Assembly: GCF_963855985.1 (NCBI RefSeq)
Contig: NC_087092.1
Location: 17,918,001-17,982,000 of the forward strand
Reading direction: 5' to 3'
From: Ostrinia nubilalis
Taxonomy: Eukaryota; Arthropoda; Insecta; Lepidoptera; Crambidae
DNA length: 64,000 bases
Shown here piece after piece: positions 20,727-32,842 of the stretch. Made by a program: the position numbers and the translations under genes. The notes under the pieces are model-generated. The model was given only the letters and a program-made list of their open reading frames with translations, was not told the origin of the DNA and did not search any database. How positions within the stretch are numbered: position 1 is the first letter of the stretch; every line of letters begins with the position of its first letter.

Positions 20727-20808
20727 ATGACACGGGGGGGGGGGTGGGGGGGTGGGGGGGGGTGCCGCCCCGGGTGCCAACCGATGCTACGCCGCCACTG
20801 AATGTACT

Positions 20809-22640
20809 CGCGGTAGACTATCCGAAATAATTACAATAAATTCTGAAAGTTTTACTTTATCGATATTCTGAATTGAAGCCTGAAATAGGTTCAAAGTCAA
20901 GCAATTGATTTCAAGGTTTGTCGAATTTTAATCACTCGTAGATCAATCACAGGCTTGAATTTTATATACTTTAAATTAAGTGTAGATTTACGTGACGTTA
21001 CATATTGAAAAATACCTACATCTTTATTTATAAACGGATTGAAATATAGATAAAGCTTAATTGTACTACAAAGCATCGCTATGCAACACACCGCGAACAC
21101 TGACAACGGTTGCCGTTGTGGTATTAATCACTTTTGCATGCCATTAATAGTAATTTATGACGAGATGCGATCCAGCGCCTATCTTTATTCATGAGCGCGA
21201 TCTTTAGTGAAGCATAAAATTATCTTTGAACATTTCTTTGGATCAGCGAACACGGATGCCTATTGAGGACAGTTGGGATCGGGTCAGGTGGGTTTCAGTG
21301 ATATTGAAAACAATATTTAACCTGCAATGTATGTAATAACTTCGTGTTCGTCATTATCTCAAAACTCATGCACTTTTCTTGGACTTCATTAGACTTTTTC
21401 CATCCATCCATTAGATTTAGCCCATCTTCCTCCGGTGTCGGTGTGGCGTGCTAATTTTTTTATTTGGGACACCCTGTATTTGTTTATATGCTAGCCAGTT
21501 GCTCATTTTCCGTTTGCCAACCCATTTTTTTGCAACATGTACATATATCTAACTTATTCATTCATACTCGAAAAAGTTAGACAGTAATTTTCGTTACCTG
21601 TCACTTCTCTCTCAAGTAAAATATCTACCGAGAAAACTTTTGCGTCCATTGAGGTTTTATCCGACTTATTTACGGTGTCACTTCTGCGTCGTCAAATGGA
21701 ATTATTTATCCAAGGTCACCATTAGTCCTCTCGTCGCTTCGGTCACCCCTGACTCCAAGTCGGTCATCAATTCCCAGGGGACGGTGCTAGTTTGGTAGCT
21801 GACAATTTTTTTGCGTGGGCAGACCTATATTCGTATTTATTGGAACGTTTAGTCTGTTTATTGAAAGTGATTTAAAAGGCCGATTAATCGTAAATAGTGT
21901 TATCATACTAAATTAATTTTGATGCAAAAGAAATTATGTTTATTGCACGCGTCGAGCAGCAATTTTGTAGAGAATTTATTTCTTGATGTAGGTGTGTTTT
22001 CATAACAAAAATACTGGAATTAGGCCGTACTAACATTGTGGCAATGATTGCCTTCATTATAATCTTTTAATATGCAGGCACCCATAAATACTTGGCTATT
22101 AATAAGGCATCATCTCTGCATATATTAATAATGGAACCATTGAGCCCGTGTGTATGTAATTATGAATTGCACAGTGCATCGTATCAGCAGGCGTTATCGG
22201 CGCACGCGCGGAGTTCGTTCACTTTACTTCTAACGTACTACCTTATGTACTATAGCAGTTTAGGTTGCGCCTAGGCCTTGAAACAAGTATTGCGCACTGC
22301 AATAGGCGGATTATTCCAATCTTTAGTTTTTTCAAATAATTTAGTCTGTTATTTCCAAGATGTTGAGTAGTATAGTAACGTCTATAAAAAACCTTTTTGT
22401 ATTGTGTACCCTTTAGTTTGTAATTTTTATCACATTTTGTGTTGTTTTTCCAACCACAGACAGACATTACGGTTTTACTTATCGTACTAAAAATAGTCGG
22501 CATATAGGAAACGCGTTTATGTGTTTGTTTGCGTAACGTGAGCGAGGAGAATTTTATGGCACATTGCAGGTTGTATGTACCATTGGGTCCGCAGTTACAG
22601 AAGGTTTACTCTGCACTAAAGAACCGGCAAATTTCTCGTT
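20809..22640. other. Noncoding stretch, nothing firm
   Basis: No supported frame. GGGACACCCTGTA at about 21466-21478 is a common insect repeat terminus, but no partner was found. Confidence 0.4.
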
Positions 22641-22654
22641 AACCTATGGTATAA

Positions 22655-22815
22655 ATCATGCATTTAAAAAAGAATCAAAAATGCAAAATACACAAAAAAA
22701 ATTTTTTGCAAGTAGGCTTTGAAAAACTTTTACACGACCCAGTATTTTCTCTACAACTGCTTCGGGATAACAAATGGGGCAGTGCTGAGAAGAAGCAGCA
22801 CAAACAATTCACTAT
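22655..22815 (-). repeat. Decayed LINE 3' UTR remnant
   Basis: The CTGCTTCGGGATAACAAATGGGGCAGTGCTGAGAAGAAG-type block resembles 18362-18405 in the 3' UTR of the Jockey-like LINE, in the same orientation. Strongly diverged. Confidence 0.5.
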
Positions 22816-25625
22816 GGTCAGCCTCTTTTCCACATCGTAATTTATTTGGGAATAGTGTAACTCTGATTATGTAGTTCCAGTCATGGCCATGGCTACTGGG
22901 GGACTTATTGTTAATTGACAGTGACATGACATAATAATCCGTAGGCCTACTAAATCAACCTGTATTGTAGTATAGCATAGCCCAGCCTTGCAGACGGAAG
23001 ATTGTTAGCCCCCGGCTGTATTTGCGGGCAAATCCGATACAAACGCCGTCTATTCCATTCAACTTTGCGAAATTTTATTCAAAAGCACCAGCACATTGCA
23101 ATTTCTCTCAGCTCAAACCGTTCAATATCGGAGTCGGAATCGCATTACGAACGCTAGAAATGGTTTTGTTTCTTGGCAATACAAGGAAGAATTTTGGCAC
23201 ACATTCTAGAAATACTGCTTTACAGACTATAAGATCCGAATTCAACATTTCAGAACTCGTGAACTCAGATTTATGTAATACTGCTAAACGTCCTGTAATG
23301 TCCAACAAATAGCTAAGAATTACATCAGCTCCACAGCCTGTAGTTCTTAGCTAGTCCATCACTGAACTATATATAGATTCATGTATCTAGTAACTCTGTG
23401 CTAGCATACAAAAGCAAGCTGCAGAGCAAGCCTTTAACAGTGAACTAACAATATTCCTCGAATCTGGTTCCGACCAAAACAAACATACATGTTCACCAGT
23501 TTCACTGGAAGTTAAATTCAATCCTTTTGACGTGTATATCACTGCCACTTTGAGTCGGGCGCCCTTTCAGGCCGAATTGTGTGCGTGTAGGTGTGGACAT
23601 ACGGGGGTGTGTGAAATGTGAATTCGTTAATATTGGGACTACGGATGCATTCTGGGAACAGCCGGTGATTATTACAGTATTGGATTTGAATTAAAAGCAT
23701 CCTTGACCCATATGCTTATCGAATGAATCGTGTTTATTGTATTTATTATAAAATTATATGGACACTTTTTGTTACAGATTGACTGGTTAACTTTTAGATT
23801 TTGCGAACCGTAAAGATAAAGTAAGATAATCAAAGTATTGAAATCAGAAATTTTATACAATCAATAGGCTTTGACTGAGTGAAACTTTGAAATTAGAAAT
23901 CCTGCCTGCTGAATTTAACCACCTATTTGCTGTCGCCCGAATTTTCCAGAAACGTCGAATTTTCAGGTCCATGAAACCGCGTTTGTGGTTTCATTGAGCG
24001 GCAAGGTCAGAGCGTAACTATTGAATCAGTCCATTAATCAGCCAAGGAATTGCTCCGAAAGTCATGAAACGAGTAGAGTTCTAGGTCACGACATTGGGCT
24101 GAGCGCATTGATCAAATCAAATACATAGCAGTCACGCATGTAATGCTTCTGGCACCAGTCCGCGAGCAATAAGACTTTTATTATCTTCCAGCGAGGTTGC
24201 TCGAGCATGTACCTACAGTGTAATACAGTCAGTCAGTAGACATGGGTGTCTTAGTCCTGCAAAAGATAATGTACTGGGCTAAACATAAAATTAGGACCAC
24301 TAAAAAGTGATGCTGCTTAAAACCAGTCCCAAAAGAAAACAAGTTCCTAACGATGGCCTTTATTATAGACCGCCATAGAAAAACTTAGCCACTTAAGTTG
24401 TAGGCTTAGCTATAATAATCGGCGACGCGTCAGCAATTTATCTTTTTCCCCTGACCGTCTCCTCTTTATTGCCTGCTAACCCGAAAAGATAAAATTGATA
24501 ACGTCGTCTAAAAATAGCCGCTCGCTCCAAAGTCAAGGGCGGGCGTAACCGCGGGCACGCAACGCCGCGGCGCGAGGCAATGTCAAGACTGGCGCTATTC
24601 TCGGCTGGGAGGAAACTTGTAATCTATTACGTGGCAAAGCATTGGGGACTTTATGATCCAAACTTTTAAGATTTGCTGTTGCGAGATAAGCCAGGTTTGC
24701 TAACAAAGACCCTGCCGCGCAGGAAGAATTTTCAGAATCCCTCTCTCTCACTCAGCATTGGATGCAGGCGTGTGTGAAAAAGAGGGTTACAGGCTCTAAT
24801 ATTACATTATTTTTCCCATTAATGTGATGACATAAGATTCAGTGGATTTTATGAGGTTAGGCTTTTAACGTAATCCGGCGTTCACGTCTCGCTTATTTTA
24901 TTTAGTCCCTGTGTTCGTGTAATATTACAAAGTGCTAGCCTGAAAAACAAAGGACTCTACTAATGCGTCACAGCCATCCCTAATGTGTCCCATACACCCA
25001 CGCACACGGCGTATCACATTAGCCGATTTAATAATACACATGTCGTTACGTCACCGTCGTCACACCTGATTAATGTTCGCTATGAGCACTTGGCAGATGC
25101 AGGCCGCCTCAAGCCGTGCGTGAGTTATGTGATCATCCCGGACACACACATGGTGCATACATCACAGAAATCAGTGATATTAACAGTCTATTTGTGTCCT
25201 ACGACTGAGCAGTAATATCCATCATCGAGATCAAGCTCAATGATATCTGTTCTGCTGTAATAAGAGGCATTGCCAAGTTGAAGTTGGATGACACATGACA
25301 TTAACTTGTCAGTGTTAGATACATCATACATCTGAATGCTCTGTTAACAGGTGGTAATGGTAACCATAAAACATTGAAATAATAGTAAAAGCAAGATCCA
25401 TTGCTGGAGATGTTTTTGTGACACAGCAAGCCTATGAAACAACAAAAGATAATAGCAGTCTAACGGAAAAAAAACAGAAAGTCGTCAAGGGCAACGTTTT
25501 TAAAATCCAGGGACTCGAAGGTCAAAGTTATGCCTAAAGGTTGCCTTTTCACAGCAGGAGTTGAATAAAGTGGTTACACAAAGGGCTGAATAGCGTACAC
25601 ATTATTATAAAAGAATATGGTGAAA
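22816..25625. other. Noncoding stretch, nothing recognised
   Basis: No frame resembles a known protein and no paired terminal repeats were noticed. A GC-rich patch at about 24530-24600 (CGCAACGCCGCGGCGCGAGG) has a 72-codon minus frame without recognisable content. Confidence 0.4.
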
Positions 25626-25629
25626 TTAA

Positions 25630-27038
25630 CCCATTAACGCCCGCCGTACTATAAATTGTACACAACTTTAAGTTACGATAAATCTGATTTAGTGGGTATT
25701 TTAAGTCTGGAAATAATTCCAATCGGTAAACAAAGGTCTATGCATTACATCCTGAGATGAAACAGAACATAATTATAAAATCTGAAGGGGGTATTTTGCG
25801 ATTTCGTTTCAGTGATTTTTTCGTATCGCCTGGTGGATAGTTGACAATTTTTTATACAAGGTTTAAGTTACACAAAATACCGAATAAGTTGTTAGTGTAT
25901 TAGCTAACAACATATCCTAATAAAAAATACATAAAAAAGTTCATTTCATGGAAAGTTTTTTATGCTATAACTCCCAAAGTGATGCTGTACTAACTTTTGT
26001 ACAATGGGCGCTTGACATGTTACGTAAAATAGTAAAAAAATGACATTATTATTAGAGTGTTTACTTATTTCTTCATAGTTCTTATATGTAATCATTGTTT
26101 TCTTTTTCCAATAACATGGCTCTTTATTTATGGGGTTACAGACAACAAAAATAAACATTTTGTTTTCCCAATTATGACCTGTTTGTCGACCTAAAGAGAC
26201 TTAGTTACATAGTTTTTGGAACCATACGTGACAACAGAACCAAACGGTATCCTTTGATTACTTATAAAGATTTTCACAAAAAGCCTAGAGACAGATTCGA
26301 CAAGGCAAACATAATTTTATTAGTATCGATTGAAAGATAATAATGTAGGTACTATTGGAACAAATTTTGATGCTTTAGAACCATTGGGAAAGGTCATTAT
26401 ATGGGGTCTCTTGATAAAAAAAAGTAGTGTTAGGCACCACTGGGTGTCCAGCTCCAGTATAATAAAAAGATGAGTGGGTTAGATCAGATGGATAGTCTAT
26501 GGAACTTTACCAAACTGAGGTAAAAAGAAAAAAGCGGTGGATGGGTCTTGTTCGCTTATATGGTGGACATGACAATTTCAAATGCATGCAGACTGCACTG
26601 CATAGTAAACTCATATAGTCGCTTAGATCAGCTAGCATTCCGCAAATATTATAGTAGCGCACATATTTTACCTATAAAAGATAAATAATAGTAGGTAATC
26701 TTGCTCTAGTTGATGGAGAAGAAATATGAAATAATGGTTATAGTCAAAATAAACCAGCAAACAAGCTGATTTGACAGCTTAAAATTACTGTGTGTTTCAA
26801 TAGAGTCAAAACATCTTATGGCAAGTGCCTGAAAACACTGAGCCAGTATGGAGAAGGCTTTGCTCAACATGACTCATAAGCGCCCATTGTACTAAACTTA
26901 GTACACCCCTGAAAACCTAACTTCTGATTTTGTTTTTGGTTTTCTTTCTGTTTAGTATTATTTCTGAAGTATTTTTATAAAGAAAATAAACATTGGCTAT
27001 GTGAAATTGATCGTAGTTTTCATTTGGGCGTTAATGGG
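25630..27038 (+). mobile_element. Decayed piggyBac-like transposon
   Basis: The ends CCCATTAACGCCC (25630) and GGGCGTTAATGGG (to 27038) are flanked by TTAA on both sides (25626-25629, 27039-27042), the piggyBac signature. Subterminal CGCCCATTGTAC-type blocks occur in inverted orientation near 26003 and 26880. Confidence 0.88.
26225..26600 (+). pseudogene. piggyBac-like transposase remnant
   Basis: Broken frames carry family blocks: RYPLITYKDFHKKPRDRFD near 26245-26303, NFDALEPLGK near 26363-26392, LDQMDS near 26480-26497, and GGWVLFAYMVDMTISNA near 26537-26587, where functional family members have a tryptophan-rich stretch. Stops and frameshifts separate the blocks, and most of the 500-600 codons of a full transposase are missing. 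Confidence 0.75.
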
Positions 27039-27042
27039 TTAA

Positions 27043-27840
27043 AAGGGAACGAGATAAAATGACTGTATCGATAAGGGTACATGTTTAGCTTTAAGATACC
27101 TACAACAATGTAACATCCAATGTACTACATGATGCAATGAATAAATGAACTATGAACAACCGTTCCAATATTTTACGAAATGTAGACGTTTTGGAAGTAG
27201 TAAATAATAAAAATTTACATTTCAATAACGCAAGTATCACGAGACCAGATGCCACTATGTTTAGTGTTTACAGACGCCGTGCATCACTCAAACGATATAA
27301 ATAAACAACCAATTTTAACATCATAACAACTCAGTGCATGGCTGATTGTATCTAATCTGTCATCGCTGTGATATATTTGGATCCGTCAGCTCCTAGTTGG
27401 CAAAAACGAGAAAGATGGGTATCAATATGATTATTTCCTGGTTTCTGAGCTCATCTGTCTAAATTAGAAACTTGTCTCCCGATTCAGGAGTTCAAAAAAA
27501 TTGTGATGCAGAGGTTAAACCTATTGTTTACATCAAAAATAGAGATGTTTAAAAACTAAGATAATCAATAACCCACAACCACATTATGCAGAATTGGCGT
27601 CTGATTTTTCATGAATGGAACTCAAAAATGAGGGAATCACTGCTGAAACCCACGTTTTCTACAGTATACTGCATTTACGCAATTGTCTCAAACCTTCCCG
27701 GTTTGAGCGATCGAGCCGTCGGAGTCGTCGACCGAGCGTCCTGCGGGAACTATTCGCGACAATACTGGCAGCACTCCAAGCGCCGGGCGTCGATGCGTCG
27801 CTCTCGCTGCGCATGCAACCGCCGGCGCACGCGCATAGCA
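27043..27840. other. Noncoding stretch with a GC-rich patch
   Basis: A GC-rich, CpG-containing patch lies at 27705-27850. Frames on both strands cross it, but none is recognised. It could be a repeat or a promoter-like region. Confidence 0.35.
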
Positions 27841-27894
27841 CGGGGAGAACGGTTAAAGCGAGTTATATCGAAATTATACTGTATCCAGATCATT

Positions 27895-28115
27895 ATCAAA
27901 GTAATCGGCATAGCCCGCAGAATCACCAAACTCAAGTGGCACATAAATCGTAGAGCTGATAGCCATTGGCGCAAGAAAAGTTCTTGAGTGGATATCATAG
28001 GTCGGAAGGTTGCAGAAAACTCATGGATATGGGTAGTGCAGGACCAGTTGTTGTGAAAGTCCTTAGGGGACGCTTTAATCCAGCAGTGGTCGTCATTGGA
28101 ATGAAACGAAAGACA
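27895..28115 (+). mobile_element. Decayed RTE-type LINE 3' end
   Basis: It follows the order of the LINE at 56739-57319: IARRITKLKWH, a RRADSHWRKK-like stretch, VLEW, then a degraded CCTTAGGGGACGCTTTAATCCAGCAGTGG block. Several frameshifts. Confidence 0.7.
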
Positions 28116-28717
28116 GAAATTGTAATGTATGTTTGTGGTTACAGAGGTGCTATGCTAAAATTGAGATTATTTATAAGCAAGATAATTCTGCTAAGTGCTA
28201 ACTCAAAGTGAGCATACTGAATTAGTTGAGTTATGAATATTATGCCTAAATCGATTCGTGACAACTAATTAAAATATCATCTTTATCGTTCACAACTTAA
28301 GGTGCACGATGAAATTGCGCGAATGCAAGCCAAAAGTTGTACGTTAGAGAATTAGCAAAAGCGCCTGCACCATCCGACTGTCCTTTGATGTCCACGTCGA
28401 GGAAGCAATTACGGATGTTGTAATATCCACGATATGCAATTTAAGGCCCGCGCGTGCAAACGATACAGTTGCTTTGGAACTGCAAGCAATAAGCGACTCT
28501 ACAGATAATAAAGTACAGTGAAAAAGCATCTCCATTTGGCGACGACTGTACGACGCTGTCACAATTTAGATGTCTGCGGATCTTGTCGGTGCCAGTATCA
28601 CACCTCGACAAAATAAGAAGAGGAAAGTTATCGGCGTTCCCCCGAGATGGTGCCGGCATAAAACGAGTTATCGATATAACTTTGATTTGCAGACACTTTT
28701 CCAACGACAGAGGAAAA
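28116..28717. other. Noncoding stretch, nothing recognised
   Basis: No supported frame or repeat. Confidence 0.35.
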
Positions 28718-29488
28718 CGGAGCACAGTGGTCCCGATTTAATAAAACATGGACATTGATGCTAGAGGCACGAAAATTTTTTTGATGATTACTGCTATGAT
28801 AACTAATAAGGCAAAAAAATATTACAATCCTACGACGTCTATTTCGTAGTAAAAAAAAATAAATACATATTTTTTGTATGGAAGAAATTACGTTTCTGTC
28901 AATTTTTCGAAATTCTTTAACGATGTCAAGATGCCGATCACACATGTTATAAAACAAGTGATTCTGAGTATTTCATGCGAAGATACTTGTCACTTATCTC
29001 TGCGTACTTTTGAGTTATCGAGGGTTGAAAAATCGATTTTTTTATATTAAATATTTCCACGAAAAATTGCCAGAATTACAATATGGTGTATAAGGGACAC
29101 CTTTGATGACACATAACAACGACTCGCACTCGCGCGCGCTCGTATGCATCAACTTTTACTAAAATAAAAATATAATTAAGTGAAGTACTTAATACAACGT
29201 TGTATGTATAGGTCCGCTGGCCGTCAAAAAGTAGCTTATACGAGAGGTTGCCCAATTTACAACATGTCCATCATTGATAACTCACACAAATATCGTCTCT
29301 CTCTGAAGGATAACAAGTTTTTTTTGTTTCCAGAAGCTCTTGATAGGATGGAAGCCCATAAATACTCTCTGAAGCGAGAATGAATCTCAAATTGCGATAT
29401 TGCCATTTTGACAAATTACATGATGTAACTAGCGCTAACGTTTATCTTCAGGTAGACACAGTTTTAAGTTAAAAGATTGTCTACTATT

Positions 29489-29785
29489 TCACACTGTTTT
29501 TCGTTTTGGAACAGTTCTTTGATTATAGGTAGTCGCTAATTTCGTTTTGTTAGATTCTTTCAGTTTAGCACATAAAGCGTAAACTAATTCCTCCTCAGAA
29601 TGATCTAAAAGTGTTAGAGAGCGCCTCTTCTTCTGCAGAAGAAGAATTTTGCATAAATCTTCAAAAGGTTTTATAATTATACTAAAAGTCGATGGTTGCA
29701 CATCTACTTCCGCAGTCTCATCAACTGGAGCGTCTTCCTCAGTATTAACGTTGTCTATGCGTTGTGTTAACTTGGTAAAAAACAT
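29489..29785 (-). CDS. Unrecognised 98-codon frame in the left arm of the foldback
   Basis: Starts MFFTKLTQRIDNVNTEED and ends TVPKRKTV. It is acidic in the first third and basic at the end, and carries SLTLLDHSEEELVYALCAKL. The same frame occurs in the right arm (30033, plus strand), where a stop follows LDHSEE, so the left arm holds the longer version. It runs outward from the centre of the palindrome. There is no similarity I recognise, and it may be a transposon-encoded fragment rather than an expressed gene. Confidence 0.4.
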   Translation of the reverse strand: MFFTKLTQRIDNVNTEEDAPVDETAEVDVQPSTFSIIIKPFEDLCKILLLQKKRRSLTLLDHSEEELVYALCAKLKESNKTKLATTYNQRTVPKRKTV

Positions 29786-30032
29786 TGTTTAAATCTATAT
29801 TTTTACAATTCGGCCAGACAATTTCAGAGTCTAGCCAATGCGAATTCTGGTGCAAAAATGTCTTTTGGGCTTTGCTGGAAGCAGACCATATCTTCTTTGA
29901 TATATTTCTTGTAAAATTACGACTTAATGATTTGATAATTACTCAAATCTTCGGAAGAAAATTCAATGCCAATACGTTCGTCATTTTAGTCTGAAATGGT
30001 CTGGCCGAAATGTAAAAATATAGATTTAAAAA

Positions 30033-30230
30033 ATGTTTTTTACCGAGTTAACACAACGCATAGACAACGTTAACACCGAGGAAGACGCTCCAGTTGATGA
30101 GACTGCGGAAGTAGATGTGCAACCATCGACTTCTGGTATAAATAAAAAACCTTTTGAAGATTTATGCAAAATTCTTCTTCTGCAGAAGAAGAGGCGCTCT
30201 CTAACACTTTTAGATCATTCTGAGGAGTAA
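30033..30230 (+). pseudogene. Right-arm copy of the unrecognised frame, interrupted
   Basis: It matches the minus-strand frame at 29489-29785 with few substitutions, but a stop follows LDHSEE at residue 65. The downstream sequence still matches the left arm. Confidence 0.5.
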
Positions 30231-31420
30231 TTAGTTTACGCTTTATGTGCTAAACTGAAAGAGTCTAACAAAACGAAATTAGCGACTACCTATAATCAAA
30301 GAACTGTTCCAAAACGAAAAACAGTGTGAAATAGTAGACAATCTTTCAACTTAAAACTGTGTCTACCTGAAGATAAACGTTAGCGCTAGTTACATCATGT
30401 AATTTGTCAAAATGGCAATATCGCAATTTGAGATTCATTCTCACTTCAAAGAGTATTTATGAGCTTCCATCCTATCAAAAGCTTCTGGAAACAAAAAAAA
30501 CTTGTTATCCTTCAGAGAGAGATGATATTTGTGTGAGTTATCAATGATGGACATATTGTAAATTGGGCAACCTCTCGTATAAGCTACTTTTTGACGGCCA
30601 GCGGACCTGTACATACAACGTTGTATTAAGTATTTCCCTTAATTTTTTATTTTATTTTATTAAAAGCTGATGCATACGAGCGCGCGCGAGTGCGAGTCGT
30701 TGTTATGTGTCATCAAAGGTGTCCCTTATACACCATATTGTAATTTTGGCAATTATTCGTGGAAATATTTAATATAAAAAAATCGATTTTTCAACCCTCG
30801 ATAACTCAAAAGTACGCAGAGATAAGTGACAAGTATCTTCGCATGAAATACTCAGAATCACTTGTTTTATAACATGTGTGATCGGCATCTTGACATCGTT
30901 TAAGAATTTCGAAAAAATTACAGAAACGTAATTTCTTCCATACAAAAAATATCTATATATTTTTTTTTACTACGAAATAGACGTCGTAGGATTGTAATAT
31001 TTTTTTGCCTTATTAGTTATCATAGCAGTAACCATCAAAAAAAATTTCGTGCTTCTAGCATCAATGTCCATGTTTTATTAAATCGGGACCACCGTGCGGA
31101 GGCGTGACGTCCATGTGACGTGCAGTTTGCGTAACGGCGCACACTGGATCGAGCCCATACAAAGCGTTGGACATCGCTTCCTTACTCAGTGTTTTTAAAA
31201 TAAAATGAGATTGCGTCAACGTAGTAACTTCAAATTTTTACAGTGTAAGGTTGACAAGTTTATCTTTCTAATGTGATAGATTTTACTTATTAGATGGCAA
31301 TTAATATAAGTGAAAAAAATTCTTAAAATATAGTGATGAAAAACTTGTATTTATTGTTCAATTAAAAGCAAATACTCACTCATTTTGGTCTGTTTCCATA
31401 TTTAAAGAGTAACATAGTCT

Positions 31421-31697
31421 AACAATACTCTAAATTTATTCTCATTAAGTGTTAAAATTATTAAAGAAATATTTTTGTAAACGCCTGATTTTTCATTGCA
31501 CACAATCACTTTGTTCGATTTTGTCGAGCTTGATTTCATATTCTGTTAACTGTTAGATAACAATACTCTAAATTTATTCTCATTAAGTGTTAAAATTATG
31601 AAAGAAATGTTTTTGCAAACGCCTGATTTTTCATTGCACACAATCACTTTGTTCGATTTTGTCGAGCTTGATTTTATATTCTGTTAGCTGTTAGATA
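31421..31697. repeat. 138-bp tandem duplication inside the second Transib-like element
   Basis: Two adjacent copies start AACAATACTCTAAATTTATT at about 31421 and 31559, with only a few differences. Confidence 0.88.
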
Positions 31698-32063
31698 CAT
31701 ACTAATGCAATTTTATAGGGACTTAGCGGACTACAAAACTGACTCCAATCAACAGATTGCCTAAGTCAATCTACGTTTGTAGCTAAAAACTGGTTCTCAT
31801 TATAATGACACTACTTCTTCTTGCGACAAACAGTGTCAATGAAATTATTGTTTTTTTTTATAGTTATCTGATAAATAAAATGTGTAACTCAGTACCTACC
31901 TAACACAATCATAAATTAAGAAAAAAATACATACAAAATGTATGTATGGTATGTACTAAATTCAACGACAATCTTTTGAGATGATGACAATATGATTTTT
32001 TTACTATATCTGTTTTATAGTATTTCTTTATGTTCATAAAGTATTAACTACGTTAGAACTTAC

Positions 32064-32266
32064 CTCTGTTTATCTGAAGAGAGTGTATGCGAAAACAGCT
32101 CTAGTATCCTAGCTAAAGAACTAGCGCGATCTTTCATCGTGGTTTTTAATAATGCATACAAATCTCTATTTGACTTGAGGTTTTTCATTTTAATGAGTAT
32201 TTTTACTGAATTGCACACGATAAACAACTCATAAACCAAAATAAACATCTTTGGTTTACCTGACAT
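32064..32266 (-). CDS. Possible first exon in the second Transib-like element (unrecognised)
   Basis: The frame MSGKPKMFILVYELFIVCNS... to SSDKQ is open from an ATG at 32266 and ends at a consensus donor CAGAG|GTAAGT at 32064. It may be the 5' exon of a transposon gene whose later exons are lost. No domain is recognised, and a chance frame cannot be excluded. Confidence 0.3.
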
Positions 32267-32842
32267 TATTTTAGTGTAACGAATTTTACCTAAGTTAATT
32301 TTGCTATGCGGAAAAATGAGGCGCTTTTATTTAGTTTTTTGTGATTTTCTCGAAAAGATGGGATGAATAAGGGTCTAAAAACTGAGTAATAATATCGCCC
32401 ACGTTGTCATCTATCATCTCTCATTCATGGTTTGTTAAAGATCGCCCAAGATGTCAACTAAAACACGCAGTTTTCATTTAAAAAAATACCTTTTAAAAAT
32501 ACGTCAAAATAGCCAAGCTAGAAGTTTTTTAGGCACTCATTTTAACACACAGATTAAGATAAAGGTATAAGCTAATACATTAATAAGTAATAACATAAAA
32601 CCAGTGAACGAAATTGGATAAATTGACAATACAAACAGAAGTCAGAAAATCCATGATTTTGACTTTGTTCACTTTACGGTCGCACCACATAACTATGATA
32701 GTAGATCATGACTTGATATTAGTGATATTTGATAGAATGAAGTCTCATCTTTCAATTTATATGCAAATCAATCTTGTTTTAAGTAGTTGCATTTAAAGCA
32801 CCATGTCCAACACCTTGTATGGGCTCGATCCACCGTGCGGCG

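Larger units (their letters stand above)
18042..20800. mobile_element. hAT-type nonautonomous element, split by a LINE
   Basis: The ends CAGTAGCGGCGTA (18042) and TACGCCGCCACTG (to 20800) form the terminal repeat, followed by a shared GGTGCCA-type subterminal block. A perfect 8-bp duplication, AATGTACT, flanks it (18034-18041, 20801-20808). About 215 bp belongs to the hAT element itself. The rest is a Jockey-like LINE inserted at a G-run. Confidence 0.88.
28723..31096. mobile_element. Transib-like foldback element with 1.1-kb inverted arms
   Basis: Arms 28723-29828 and 29990-31096 are near-identical inverted copies around a 161-bp spacer. The termini are CACAGTGGTCCCGATTTAA (left) and CACGGTGGTCCCGATTTAA (right, reversed), flanked by the 5-bp duplication CGGAG (28718-28722, 31097-31101). 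A CAC-type heptamer end with a GC-rich 5-bp duplication fits Transib, the superfamily related to RAG1. No Transib transposase is seen. The arms carry an unrecognised short frame. Confidence 0.78.
31140..32837. mobile_element. Second Transib-like element
   Basis: The left end CACACTGGATCGAGCCCATA (31140) and right end CACGGTGGATCGAGCCCATA (reversed, ending 32837) are matched for about 35 bp. A perfect 5-bp duplication CGGCG flanks it (31135-31139, 32838-32842), which agrees with the known CGNCG-like preference of Transib. It starts 43 bp after the end of the first element. No full transposase is seen. Confidence 0.82.

Noticed and set aside
21460..21480. GGGACACCCTGTA paired with ACAGGGTGTCCCA at 46453 as ends of one element
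   Set aside because: The distance is 25 kb and there is no matching flanking duplication, so they are more likely separate fragments of a common repeat.
24530..24751. 72-codon minus frame as NRBP 5' exon or other gene
   Set aside because: No NRBP-like sequence and no supported donor in frame.
27690..27850. GC-rich patch as the missing first NRBP exon
   Set aside because: Minus-strand translations contain none of the expected residues before VEQRDVPGID.
29180..29383. 67-codon plus frame in the left foldback arm (YTRGCPIYNM...) as a THAP-type domain
   Set aside because: The spacing of Cys and His needed for a THAP zinc finger is not present.
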